A stretch of DNA of 37,593 bases from Lactifluus volemus (Eukaryota > Basidiomycota > Agaricomycetes > Russulales > Russulaceae), in the NCBI GenBank assembly GCA_022376515.1, contig WTXI01000337.1, forward strand, positions 1 through 37,593, in the 5' to 3' direction. How positions within the stretch are numbered: the first letter of the stretch is position 1; the number at the start of each line of letters is the position of its first letter. The translations under genes and the position numbers were made by a program. Below, one piece after another: positions 1 through 10,043 of this stretch. The notes beneath the pieces are model-generated. The model did not search any database, was not told the origin of the DNA, and saw nothing but the letters and a program-made list of their open reading frames with translations.

Positions 1-955
1 GCACAAAACATCTGTAGCCGCCTCAGGGACGGACATAGCTGACTCCTGAAACTGTTCTAAACCATCCACATTATAACGCAGAACGGGGTCCTGACGATCA
101 TCGACTGTTCCATCGTTCGGTGCTGTGCCAATGTTTTGGCACGAAACCGAGGTTCCCTCCGCCGCTGCGGGAATAATAGCCGTTGCTGAGGTAATTTCAG
201 GGACAGTGCCGCTGCGAACCGAGGCCGGGGAGGACGATAGTAATGGAGTGTCGGTGGCAACACTGGGATCTACGTTATTATGCGGATTAGTAGAGCCACT
301 AGATGGTGGAGCGAAGGAAGTGTGAAGTGTGAATGTCGATAGTCCGGGGGCATGAGGGCTTGACTGAGAGTCAGACGTAGGAGAGCTGGTCATGGTAGCG
401 GTGTCTGTGGGACCCTGTGTTATCAAGTCGAGTGAAGTTGTAACGACGTTGCTACTTTCGACATTGATCAGTGGTGTGTTGCGGGAGGACTCTACGGATG
501 GTGTAACGTCAGGTAAATCGTGGAGCGATGTCTGTTCTGCAAAACTTATGCGCCTATGATCTGGGCTCAATGAGGGGGAGGGTGACAGGACATGCTCTGT
601 AGAAGGTAAGATGAGGTTGGGATCGGTGATCTCGCCTATCGCGCTATTGGAACCGTGGGCCGAGATATTGCACAATTGGTACGAGGATGGCTCGAAAGGG
701 TCAAAGTCGGTCGTGATAACGTCGGTGCCTGGATGTAAAGCGATATAGAGATGCTGAATGGGCATGAGAATATGAGAAGAAATGATAAACGATCCGCGAA
801 TGTGTGCTTCTCGAACGATTTCATTCCACAAAGCACAGAAGTCGTGCTGCAGTGTAGGAAGAGTATTTCGGATGTCGACTTTGGATATGCATGACAAGAG
901 GTAAAGTAGCACATAAGACATTTTTCAACATCCTTGAGACACAAGCGGAAGAGCG

Positions 956-988
956 CATCAGGAAAATGTTGCGGTGCTAGAGTTGCTA
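956..988 (+). repeat. Left terminal inverted repeat of the 956-4098 element
   Basis: Reads CATCAGGAAAATGTTGCGG followed by TGCTAGAGTTGCTA. It pairs with the minus strand of 4066-4098, differing at one base after CATCAG, four bases in the middle and one base near the inner end. Confidence 0.75.
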
Positions 989-1180
989 GATCTAGACCTG
1001 CTAGTGTCACCTAGTGTCACCTAGTCACATTTAGTAATCAAGTTCCTATGCTAGCGAAAGCAGACTTGCCTCGACTTAGGAAGCTCATCTAGCTCTAGGC
1101 AAGCTCTACTTTCACTAGTTTTTCAACTTTCTCTAGTACCACACATAGGTCTAGTTCCTCAGCTAGTGCTAGTTTTGAAA

Positions 1181-1892
1181 CTAGAACCATCTTGACTTTA
1201 TAGGGCTACATTTCGCGCTTAGTGATAGTTCAGAAATCCAGATAACATTGCATAGATCTAATTCAACAACATGGTACACTATGTACAAACAGCGGGCCGA
1301 AACAGGACATGTAAACGCATGGGCCAGTTGGAGTTGCTCCTGCGGTGGCGAGGGATCATCCCAGAGCAAGGGTCCTTGCGCGAGCTGCTGCTGCTGAGCA
1401 ACTTCTCGAACACAGAATAGCAGAACTTCAAGCTCCTTGGACCGAATCACACATTCAAAATGATGTTCCCACGATTCATACTGTCGAAGGATATCCTTGA
1501 GACGCTGACACACGCTATAGATTCCACTGTCAGTGAATGAACCTTGTAAATCTCTCACGAACCAAACACGTACATGCCATTGAATACATCCTTTAGAGTC
1601 TGCACTGCCCTGATGGTGCATAAGCCAATGATGAAAAAAAAAAAGGGAATACGCCTACTCTGTTGGATCATCCAACCAAAACTTCTTGATGCCGCAGCTC
1701 ACACTCTTCCTAAAAATGCCGGAATAGTTTTTGATTATAAGAATAAAATCGTAGCGGCTCCAGTTTGGTCACGATGCACTTACCAAGGCTAGAGTGCACG
1801 GCCCCTCCATCGGATCCATGTTCGACTGCCAGAATCTGCACACCGCGCCAGCGACCGAGACGGTCAGCAGGGAGGAAGTACCACTCTTGCAT
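1181..1892 (-). other. Unrecognised reading region inside the element
   Basis: Two minus-strand stretches look more protein-like than their surroundings. One (about 1760-1892) reads QEWYFLPADRLGRWRGVQIL and ends at a consensus GTAAGT donor. The other (1181-1621) reads WHVRVWFVRDLQGSF and later WEHHFECVIRSKELEVLLFC. A T-rich acceptor-like TTTTTAG lies between them, but splicing to it soon meets a stop. I do not recognise a domain. This may be a captured or decayed gene of the element, or chance. Confidence 0.25.
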
Positions 1893-2335
1893 GATGTCAC
1901 TCTGGACCTCCTTCTCATCACGGCATCCTTTAAACTCTGAGTCAAACTATGCATGCCCCCTATACCAGAGCTCAGGCAGTGGCGGCAACAGGCAAGGGCG
2001 AGAGAGGGAAGCAATGCCAAAGGGCAGGCAGTGGTGGAGACAGAGAGGCGGATGGAGCAACCGGGGGCAGAGCAGAGCGACAGAAAGAGAGAGAAGTGGG
2101 GGGACGTGGCGACAGAGAGCAAGCAGAGGGAATTGATACCGCGACCGAGGGTTGACTGATAAATAATAGATCGACAAATGCACAACAATGCAAACACAGA
2201 TAAATAAATGCAAATAAAGTGTCACATACATATGACACCTGTCTCGGAAATGTCAACCTGGGCGGGTCCACATGACACATGTCACCCCCATGCTTACGAT
2301 CCGACAACTTCCTGAAGGCCAGGAAACTTACAATA

Positions 2336-2680
2336 CAGTACTGTACCGTACACCCATACAAGCAAGTGAGTAGCCCAACTGAATTTGATGCGTGGTACTG
2401 GGAGGAAGAACTCGTTGCTTCCCACATCGCAAACGAGAACAACCTTTGGACCCTGAGGCCTGAGGCGACGCGACATTATTGACGTCGCTAAGGACTCGCT
2501 AAGGGCAAGCCGCGACAGCTCTTGCCGACATGACATCCACTAGCGGCAAATGCACGGAATCGTTCCCAATTTGGAGTGATTCTGACTGGAGTCGGGGCGG
2601 CCATAATGCTCGTCAAGTTACCTGGCAAGTTTTTTCAAGTTAATCCCCACCTGGCCCTTCTGCTGTACTGTACAGTACTG
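2336..2680. mobile_element. 345-bp MITE with TA target duplication (Tc1/mariner-pogo type ends)
   Basis: Left end inward is CAGTACTGTACCGTACA; right end inward (minus strand) is CAGTACTGTACAGTACA, so 16 of 17 bases match. Both ends are flanked by TA (2334-2335 and 2681-2682). CAGT termini with TA duplication are the usual signature of Tc1/mariner-Fot1/pogo-derived MITEs. The TIR core TACAGTACTGTA is itself a perfect palindrome. No transposase is visible inside. It is nested within the 956-4098 element and so inserted later. Confidence 0.72.
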
Positions 2681-2689
2681 TACGGCTCA

Positions 2690-3720
2690 TTTCAACGTGG
2701 CTTGCCTCAGTTCGTGCATTTTTATTTTTATTTTTATTTGGCGATGTCGCCTCTCGCTCTGTCGCCTCCTCTCTGTCGCTGCCGATGTTATCGCTGCCCA
2801 CCCTCTCGCCTCCTCGGTGTCATCGCCTCCCCTTCTCTTGTCCTTCTCTCTGATACAGCCATCGTCGTCCACTCTGATGCAGCCGTCACACGCCCTCTGG
2901 CGCCACGCTGCCGTTGCAATGCCTCCTCGCGATGCCTTCCCGCGCTCCCACCACTGAGTCTGTCTGTAAGCATGGGCCATGCTGGTGCGTCTGAATTATT
3001 TTTTTGGACTTCTCCCACTGACTTTCCTTCCTTCCCTTACATCCCCTTGCTTCTCGCATCCACCCGGCACTGAGGGGAGGGGTCCATGCTTTGACGGTCA
3101 ACGGCGTCAAGGTCGCGCAGGCATCGCTATTGCGACTGTCTGAACGCCTGACGCCAGTGACTGGCACTATTGCATGGCCCTTTGTCGCTCGCTTCCTGTA
3201 TCACCTCCATCGCCCGTCCTCCTCTGTCACCTCCGTTGTCGCCTCGCCCCTCCCCTCGTGTCTACCCACTGGCACGGAGGGGGCACCGTGCCGTGCAAAC
3301 GGTCCATAGTGTCACAGTTGCTTGGGCGCCACTGTCGCGGCCGTCCGAGAGCTGACACCAGTGACTTGTGCTATCGTCGCCCGGGTTCACCTCCTACTCT
3401 GTGTGGCCCTTGCCATCTCCCCTTGCTGCTGCTGCCGCTGTCCCGACGGTCGCCCTGCGACATTGCCCTTGCGGCATCCCTGCAGCCCCCCACCACCACT
3501 CAAGGTCCGCGGCCATGATCTTGGCAGTTGGCACTCACGTCCCTTTGAACATTTTGCAATCTCAATTCTCCTCAACCCCCTCTACCACGCATGCGGCATG
3601 CGAGGTGACAGCCTCAGTATTGACCGCACACATGAGATCGTTTTCCGATCTTGTGCGTCCCTCTTACTATCCCCGCCCCCTCTCCAGTCGCCCCCCTTCC
3701 GGTCAGTCACGCTAGGTCAC
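2690..3720 (+). other. Pyrimidine-rich low-complexity tract inside the element
   Basis: The plus strand is a run of imperfect CTCTCGCTC/TGTCGCCTCC motifs beginning with a (TTTTTA)n patch at 2720-2740. Long ORFs open in several frames on both strands, as composition alone predicts. No protein domain is seen. A purine-rich counterpart lies at 1975-2150. The style matches the tract inside the 27544-28716 element. The rest of the element (3720-3980) shows nothing gene-like. Confidence 0.55.
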
Positions 3721-4065
3721 ACCAAATTTCAGACTCATCAGTTGGCAAGTGTGACAAATGTGTGACAAATGCACTGATTTCATTCCACAGCACACCACAA
3801 TTTCTGAAAGAAAAAATGCACGGAATATATTCAGATATGGTACTAGATACTGTAGGCTAAATTTTGTGGTGGTTGAGTGAGAATTGAGTGAGAAAAATGG
3901 AGTGGCTAGAACGGGGGGGTGACCGGAGAGGGGCGCAGGGATAGTATTACCGCATTTAACCTAGTACAAATTCTAGAGTACCTAGAAAAGTCGAATTTGT
4001 AATAGAAACCGGCTAGGATGCCTAGAAACAGGTAAGCTAGTACGGCTAGCTGTCTCTAGCGTCAT

Positions 4066-4098
4066 TAGTAACTCTAGCATATAAACATTTTGCTGATG
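4066..4098 (-). repeat. Right terminal inverted repeat of the 956-4098 element
   Basis: On the minus strand it reads CATCAGCAAAATGTTTATA then TGCTAGAGTTACTA. It is followed outward by CG and then host DUF6535 sequence matching G4. Confidence 0.75.
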
Positions 4099-5717
4099 CG
4101 GGCGAGTGATGTGGATCAAATTGGCAAGTAGAACGCTGTCACCATTTGCGAGGTAATTTCGAAGAACCTCTTCTGATACGCCTAGTTGATCCATGACTAG
4201 TGCGATCCAACGATCATCCCTTTCTGGCACGCTTGCAATGACACCAGCGATTATCCCTTGAGAACATAACCCAGGATCTCCGTCGCCTCTGCTTCTCAGA
4301 GATCGCCCAAGCTCAACAGATCGCAACAAACCTACGTCATTTAAGAAAATACGTCCGAGGACATACATTGTTGCATAGCCGAGATGTGCTGTATCGACGG
4401 CTTTCATGCATGTGATGACCCGCCTTTTCTTGTCTGCCTCCGAGACCAAACTAGATGTCAAAGTACGGCCCATGAACCCAAAAAGTGACGCTGCCAATGC
4501 CTCGTCCACTTTGGCGAAAATGAGGTTGAGGCCGAGGCTGAGGACCACGTTCGAAGCACAGAAGCCAGGGATGGCTTCGAAGAATTGTTCAAGCTCCTTA
4601 TCTTCATCCAGAGCGTGAATCATCCATGTCAAGATACGGTTGTTGATTTCAACCGACAGTTTCGAGCCAGTGCCTTGAACGGCCTTCGTCATACCCCCAA
4701 ACAATTGTCTGCAATACTTTCCCGGCCGCGTGTAGTAGGCGCTAAATAGGCAGCCATGAGGCCAAAGAAAGCGAGCGATTCGGGAGACTGCATATCGGAT
4801 GCTGGAATAGAAGAACCATGCCGAGGAGGAAAGTGGGGAATAGTAGGGGCTATCGTGCCAGAAGATTGGCATCAACGTGATGCATCCGTATACCGCTCCT
4901 GCAAGTCCAACCCACCAGATAACCACACTGAATACAGTGTGGTTAATGTTGAACAGAAAAATAACCAGTCCTGAGAAGAACAGGAACAGAGACAGGTGTA
5001 GCAGAGCGGGCAATGCTTCAACTGACCACGGAAGATGAAACTTGTCCACCCCATTAGCAAAGAATGCACGGATCGGCGCTCGCTTGTGTGGGCTGTACCG
5101 TGGCGGTTGCGTAATTTCCACGTATCGACGCGCCCACTGCTGTAACATGGTCGCCAGTAGGGCGCATGTGAGACTGACGACCAAACTGAGGAACCAGAGT
5201 GAGTTGACCAAGACTGCGGATTTCGGTGGAGAGAAAGGGGGTGGTTGAGCTGGAGTGGCAAGGATAGATTCACGAGATATGTTTGAATCTGCAAGAAGTT
5301 GATAGATGTTCGTGAGATAGAATGCGGAGGTATCTTGTGGATTTGGCCTGAGGTCTTGAACAGAGACCGCAGCCAATGCGGCGAGCGCAGCAGAGAATAA
5401 ACCGGTCTACAGTATTTACGTTGAATGCTGCACCCACCCCAGCGAAGAGGACTCACGAAAATGAGGATGCCGTCTGCATCCTTTTGCCACCGATTGGCCA
5501 TTTTTTCGTCTTCTCCCTCTGTCATCTTAACGTACATATGAAATAGAGGGCCTGCGCTATCGGTAAAGTTGGCTTGTCCCTGAGAGGATTGATTTTGCTC
5601 TGGCCAGGAGACGCCAGCTATAGGGGAAGATGAATTCGTTGATCTTTAAGCCTGATACAGCTGGGTGTCGGATAACATACTGGTTCTCTGTTCTTCTGTA
5701 GGCAGCCCTTGGTCCAT

Positions 5718-6604
5718 CTGGTGACAAACAGAACGTAAATATGGGTTGTAAGGGTGTTACTGTCTCGAGCTCGGTGGACGGTTCGCATGGCGACAACTTT
5801 GGGCGCTAAGCCTCACGACGACGGCCCGAAGTGGCCGCTCTGCTGACCGATCCACGTTCAAGTTCTCTTGTAAACGCAGCATAGTCCCCCATCACTTGTG
5901 CCTAGTTCACTGTTCTCTCCATTTCAAGGCGCTGGTATCCCTCATTGCGATCATGTGAACCTCCGAAATTTCGAAACGGATCCAGACTGAGTGATCTACT
6001 AGTAGTATTGAAATGTAGGTGCAGCACTCTCCCCTTCTGCTTCCCCCGGTATTCTCTTTTCGAGAACCAGGTTATTGGAGCTCACAATTTACCACTGAGT
6101 GCTCGCTCTGGGTGAGAATTGGTCTTAAGCTCCCTCAACTCCTCGGACTGCCGCGTCTTCAATGCGGCACGGCTTTCATTACTCCCTAATATGCTCGGCC
6201 TTTCCTTCTTAGCCAGCGTGGTTAAGAGCCTTCGGTCTTGCTGCATCCAGCAGCCAGAGGAAATACACTCCCTCTTGTGAGCCCACTTGCTGAGGAATGA
6301 ACTCAGTGTTCCGGCTTCGCCCGACTGGGTGGCTTAGAATCGTCTGATATTTGAAAATGAAACAGAAAACCCCTCAGACATCAATCAACCACGCCTAAGC
6401 AACATCTTGTTTACAAAGACCAAGGCGACAACTGGGCTAAAGATAAACTGAAAAGTACCGACACAAGCACACTGTATGTATCGTGAGCACATCGACTTGC
6501 AGTTGCAGTGAGGCTTGACAACGTCAAAGGGCCTGTAAATATCCAATTGGGTCAGGTCTATAGTAGCATCAACAAAGACTAACTTACACGACCGTTTTTT
6601 GCCT
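5718..6604 (-). other. Spacer: G1 upstream region and G2 3' flank
   Basis: No gene is seen. The left part holds the G1 promoter block (cagaacgtaaatatgggttgtaagg, then CTCGAGCTCG and acggcccgaagtggccgct), shared with the other units. The right part (from about 6355) holds the shared 3' flank. Just below the G2 stop codon on the minus strand is TCGTGTAAGTTAGTC, a donor-like motif also found at the same place in G3 (GTAAGT) and G4 (GTGAGT). It may mark a 3'-UTR intron. Confidence 0.5.
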
Positions 6605-9276
6605 CTATTCTGGATGATCAATGTCGTGAGAGACGGATGCTGCGTCAAGGGGATGCCGCAAAACATCTGTAGCCACCTCAGGGATGGACATAGCTGGACC
6701 CTGGGACTGTTCCAAGGCTTCCACATGATAACGCAGATCGGGATCCGGAGGATCATCGACTGTTCCATCATTCGCCGTGTTGATGTTTGAGCGCGAAACA
6801 GAGGTTCCCTGCGGCGGCGTGGGCAAGATGGCCGTTGTTGAGGTGGAGAGAAGAGGAAGCGGAGCAGTGGTCACTTGGTCAATCGGGAATGCGGGAGAGG
6901 CTAGTGATGTCCGAGTCATTGCAGGGATTGTGTAGTTGGGATCTGAGGCCACAGAAGACGACAATGGAATATCGGAGGCAACACCGAGATCTACATGCAG
7001 ATTAGCGGAGCCACTAGCGAAGGGCGAGTGAAGTGTGAGTGTCGACACTCCGGGGGCATGAGGGCTTGACTCGGAGTCGGAAGTGGGAGAGGTGGTCATG
7101 GTAGTTGCATCAGTGGGACCTTGCGTTATCAAGTCGCGAGAAGTAGTAACGACGTTGTTGCTGTCAACATTGGTCGGTGGTGTGGACTCTATGGTTGGAG
7201 TAACATCAGGTAAATCGTGAAGCGATATCTGTTCGGCAAAATGTATGCGCCTATGATCTTCGCTTAATGCGGGAATGGATGACAGGACAGGCTCTGTGGA
7301 ATCGGCAGGTGGTGAGGGGAGGTTGGGATTGGTGATCTCGCCGATCACGGTATCGGAGTGATGGCCCGGGATATTGCACAATGAGTACGAGGATAGACTC
7401 CGAAGCGGGTCGCGGATCGAGGCAGCATTGGCGTCTTGATGTAAAGCGTCATAATGATGACGAATGAGGTTGAGAAATAAATAAGAAGTCAAAGAATACT
7501 CGGATTCGCGACTGAATGCTTCTTGAAAGGTTTCATTCCACAAAGCACAGAAGTCGTGCTGCAGTCTAGGAAGTGTATTTCGGATGTCGAATCTGGAGAT
7601 ATGTCGCAGGATCTCGGTTAGAATAACCATAGCTAGAATATCCTTCGAGTCGAGACGGAAGTGGAAGAACAGCCGAGTGGTGTGGATCAAGTTGACAAGT
7701 AGAACACTGTCACCATTTTGGAGAACCTCTTCTGATACGCCTAGTTGATCCATGGCAAGTGAGTTCCAACGGTCATCCCGTTCCGGCACACTTGCAATGA
7801 CACCGGCAATTATTCCTTGAGAACATAAACCGTCACCGTTGCTTCTCAGAGATAGCCCGATCTCAACCGATCCCAAGATTCCCAACACTACTACGCCTTC
7901 TCTGAAAATGCGTCTGAGGACATACATAGTCGCACGGGTGAGATGTGCCGTATCGACGGCTCTCGCGCATGTGATAACCCGCCTGTTCTTGTCCGCCTCC
8001 AAAACCAAATTAGATGTCAAAGTACGGCCCATGAACCCATTAAGTGCCACTGCCAATGTTTCATCCACTTTGTCGCAAATGAGGTTGGGGCCGAGGCCGA
8101 AAGAATCACAGAAGCCGGGGATGGCTTCGAAGAATTGTTCACGATCCTCATCTTCATCCAGAGCGTCAAGTGTCCATGTCAGGATACGACTGGCGATTTC
8201 CACCGACATTTTCGAGCCTGTGTCTTGAACGGCCTTCGTCATACCCCTAATTAATTGAATGCGATATGTTCCCTCCCACGTGTAGGGGTAAATTAGGTAA
8301 CGAAACCGAAGACAGTAAACAATCAGAGAGGCCGCATATCGGATGCTGAAATAGAAAAACCATGCCGAGGAAGAAAGTGGGGAATAGTAGGGGCTATCGT
8401 GCCAGAAGATCGGCATCAACGTGATGCATCCGTATACCGCTCCTGTAAGTCCAACCCACCAAATAACCACACTGAATACAGTGTGGTCAATGTTGAACAG
8501 AAAAAGGACCAGTCCTGAGAAGAACAGGAACAGAGACAGGTGAAGCAGAGCGGGCAATGCTTCAACCGACCACAGAAGATGAAACTTGTCCACCCCGTTA
8601 GCAAAAAATGCGTGGATCGGCACTCGCTTGTGTAGGCTGTAACGTGGCGGTTGTGTAATTGTCACATATCGACGCGCCCACTGCTGTAACATAGTCGCCA
8701 GTAGGGCGCATGTGAGACTGATGACTAGACTGAGGAACCAGAGTGAGTTGACCAAGACTGCTGATCTCGGGGGAGAGAAGGGCGGTGGTTGAGCTGGAGT
8801 GGCAAGGATAGATTCACGAGATATGTTTGAATCTGCAAGAAGTTGATAGATGTTCGCGAGATAAAATGCAGATGTATCTTGTGGATTTGGCTTGAGGTCT
8901 TGAACAGAGACCGCGGCAAATGCTGCGAGCGCAGCAGAGAACAAACCGGTCTACAGAATTTAAGTTGACTGCTGAACCCATCCCAGTGAGGAGACCAAGA
9001 TGAGGACTCACGAAAATAAGGATGCCGTCTGCATCCTTTTGCCACCGATTGGACATTTTGTCGTCTTCTCCCTCTGTCATCTTAACGTACATATGAAGGA
9101 GAGGGCCTGCGCTATCGGTAAAGTTGGCTTGTCCCTGAGAAGGTTGATTTTGCTCTTGCCGGGGGACGTCACGAAGGCCAGCTATGTGGAGGATGAATTC
9201 GTTGATAACGCCTGATACAGCTCGTGTCGGATAACATACTGGTTCTCTGCTCTTCTGGAGGCGGCCCTTGGTCCAT
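6605..9276 (-). CDS. DUF6535 membrane protein G2 (best-preserved copy)
   Basis: The function of DUF6535 is unknown; the family is expanded in Agaricomycetes and is membrane-bound. If translation starts at ATG 9092, exon 1 (9092-9012) encodes MYVKMTEGEDDKM and the family motif WQKDADGILIF. A 61-bp GT-AG intron (8951-9011) joins it in frame to exon 2 (8950-6605) starting TGLFSAALAAFAAV, giving about 808 aa. The membrane part has a hydrophobic stretch at the splice junction, LWFLSLVISLTCALLATMLQ, LPALLHLSLFLFFSGLVLFL and a segment ending VYGCITLMPIFW. A soluble helical region follows, then a disordered Ser/Thr/Pro-rich tail of about 280 residues ending HDIDHPE. The upstream start used by G3 and G4 (here 9276) runs into a stop because exon 1 lacks two bases relative to them. 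Exon 2 is open over 781 codons, so this is the copy most likely to be expressed. Confidence 0.8.
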
Positions 9277-10043
9277 TTGGTGTTATATAGGACAAAAAGA
9301 TCGTAAATGGGATGTTACTGTCTCGAGCTCGATGGGTATTACAGCCAACCAACGATTCTCGTGGCGAACCCCCGAAAACGTTGGGCGCTAAACTCTAAGG
9401 CCACACGACCACGGCCCGGAGTGGCCGCTGTGCTGACCGATCCGCATAATCTCTGTTCGTGAACCAGATTGGTGGAGTTTACGATTGATTACTGAGTGCT
9501 CGCTCTGGGTAACTTGAAGGATTGGTCTTAAGTTCCCAGCACTTTCGCATCTCTGTGAATGGCCGTCTCGGACCCGCCAGGTGTTCTATGTGGGGACGGC
9601 ATTTTCCTCTTCTGCCAGCGTGGTTGAGGGCCTTCAGCCTTGCTGTGGCCAGCATCCAGATAGATCAACTCTTGCGAGTCCACTTGCTGAGGAGTGTACT
9701 CAATAGTATTCCGGCTTCCCCCAACTTGGGCTAACTCATCAAGAAAAACCTCACGGCTTAGAATCGTCTGATAATTGAAAATGAAACAGAAAACCCTTAA
9801 GCAATCAATTGACCACGCCTACGCAACATCCTGTTTAAAAAGCAGACCAAAACAACAACTGGGCTAGAGATAAACGGAAAAGTACCGACACAAGCACACT
9901 GTTTGTATCGTGAGCACATCGACTTGGTAAAAGCAGTCACAGAGGCTTGACAACATCAACTTGAAAGGGCCTATAAATATCCAATTGGGTCACGTCTATA
10001 TCTAGCATCAACAAAGACTAACTTACACAACCGTTTTTCGACT
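9277..10043 (-). other. Spacer: G2 upstream region and G3 3' flank
   Basis: No gene is seen. The sequence is homologous over most of its length to the other array spacers: a promoter-side block with tctcgagctcgatgggtatta and acggcccggagtggccgct, and a 3'-flank block around 9780-10040. The short ORFs here are not conserved between spacers. Confidence 0.5.

Larger units (their letters stand above)
956..4098. mobile_element. 3.1 kb CTAG-rich element with terminal inverted repeats
   Basis: The ends are inverted copies of each other. Left inward is CATCAGGAAAATGTT then TGCTAGAGTTGCTA; right inward (minus strand) is CATCAGCAAAATGTT then TGCTAGAGTTACTA, about 27 of 33 matching. Both ends continue into CTAG-dense sequence (980-1190 and 3945-4080). 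The empty site is visible in sister copy G4 near 14490-14500 (aagcggaagagcggaagagtg). Comparison places the borders at 956 and 4098, with CG at 954-955 repeated at 4099-4100, consistent with a 2-bp target duplication though too short to be certain. I see no recognisable transposase, so the element is probably non-autonomous or badly decayed. Inside are a weak two-part reading region (1181-1892), a nested MITE and low-complexity tracts. Confidence 0.75.
1..5717 (-). pseudogene. DUF6535 copy G1, split by a transposon insertion
   Basis: This is a membrane protein of the DUF6535 family, whose molecular function is unknown. Exon 1 runs 5717 to 5457 and a 50-bp GT-AG intron spans 5407-5456. Exon 2 starts at 5406 with TGLFSAALAA and continues through LWFLSLVVSLTCALLATMLQ (TM helix) and two further hydrophobic segments to about 4101. 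The 956-4098 element then interrupts it. Homology resumes below 953 with IRNTLPTLQHDFCALWNE and the Ser/Thr/Pro-rich tail, which stays open to the window edge. Lesions: an in-frame TAA in exon 1 (5646-5648), the 3.1 kb insertion, and a frameshift near 905-945 just after the insertion. An ATG at 5537 lies downstream of the TAA and could still start the membrane domain. The ORF ending at 3982 is the N-terminal half reading into the element. The loss of the tail makes normal function unlikely. Confidence 0.88.

Noticed and set aside
3794..3875. Inverted CACCACAATTT / AAATTTTGTGGTG pair as a small MITE
   Set aside because: The arms are only about 11 bp with a mismatch and there is no target duplication; probably chance.
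956..4098. The insert as an LTR retrotransposon or solo LTR
   Set aside because: Its ends are inverted and not direct repeats, there is no TG...CA terminus, and no gag/pol motifs are visible.
4406..4974. Plus-strand ORFs over DUF6535 copies (also 7839-8254, 11245-11918, 14777-15364)
   Set aside because: They recur at the same place in each copy only because the minus-strand gene is duplicated, and they show no domain of their own.
3982..5376. A complete 464-aa DUF6535 gene ending at 3982
   Set aside because: Homology to the sister copies ends at the transposon border near 4100; the last 39 or so codons are element sequence and the true tail lies below 953.
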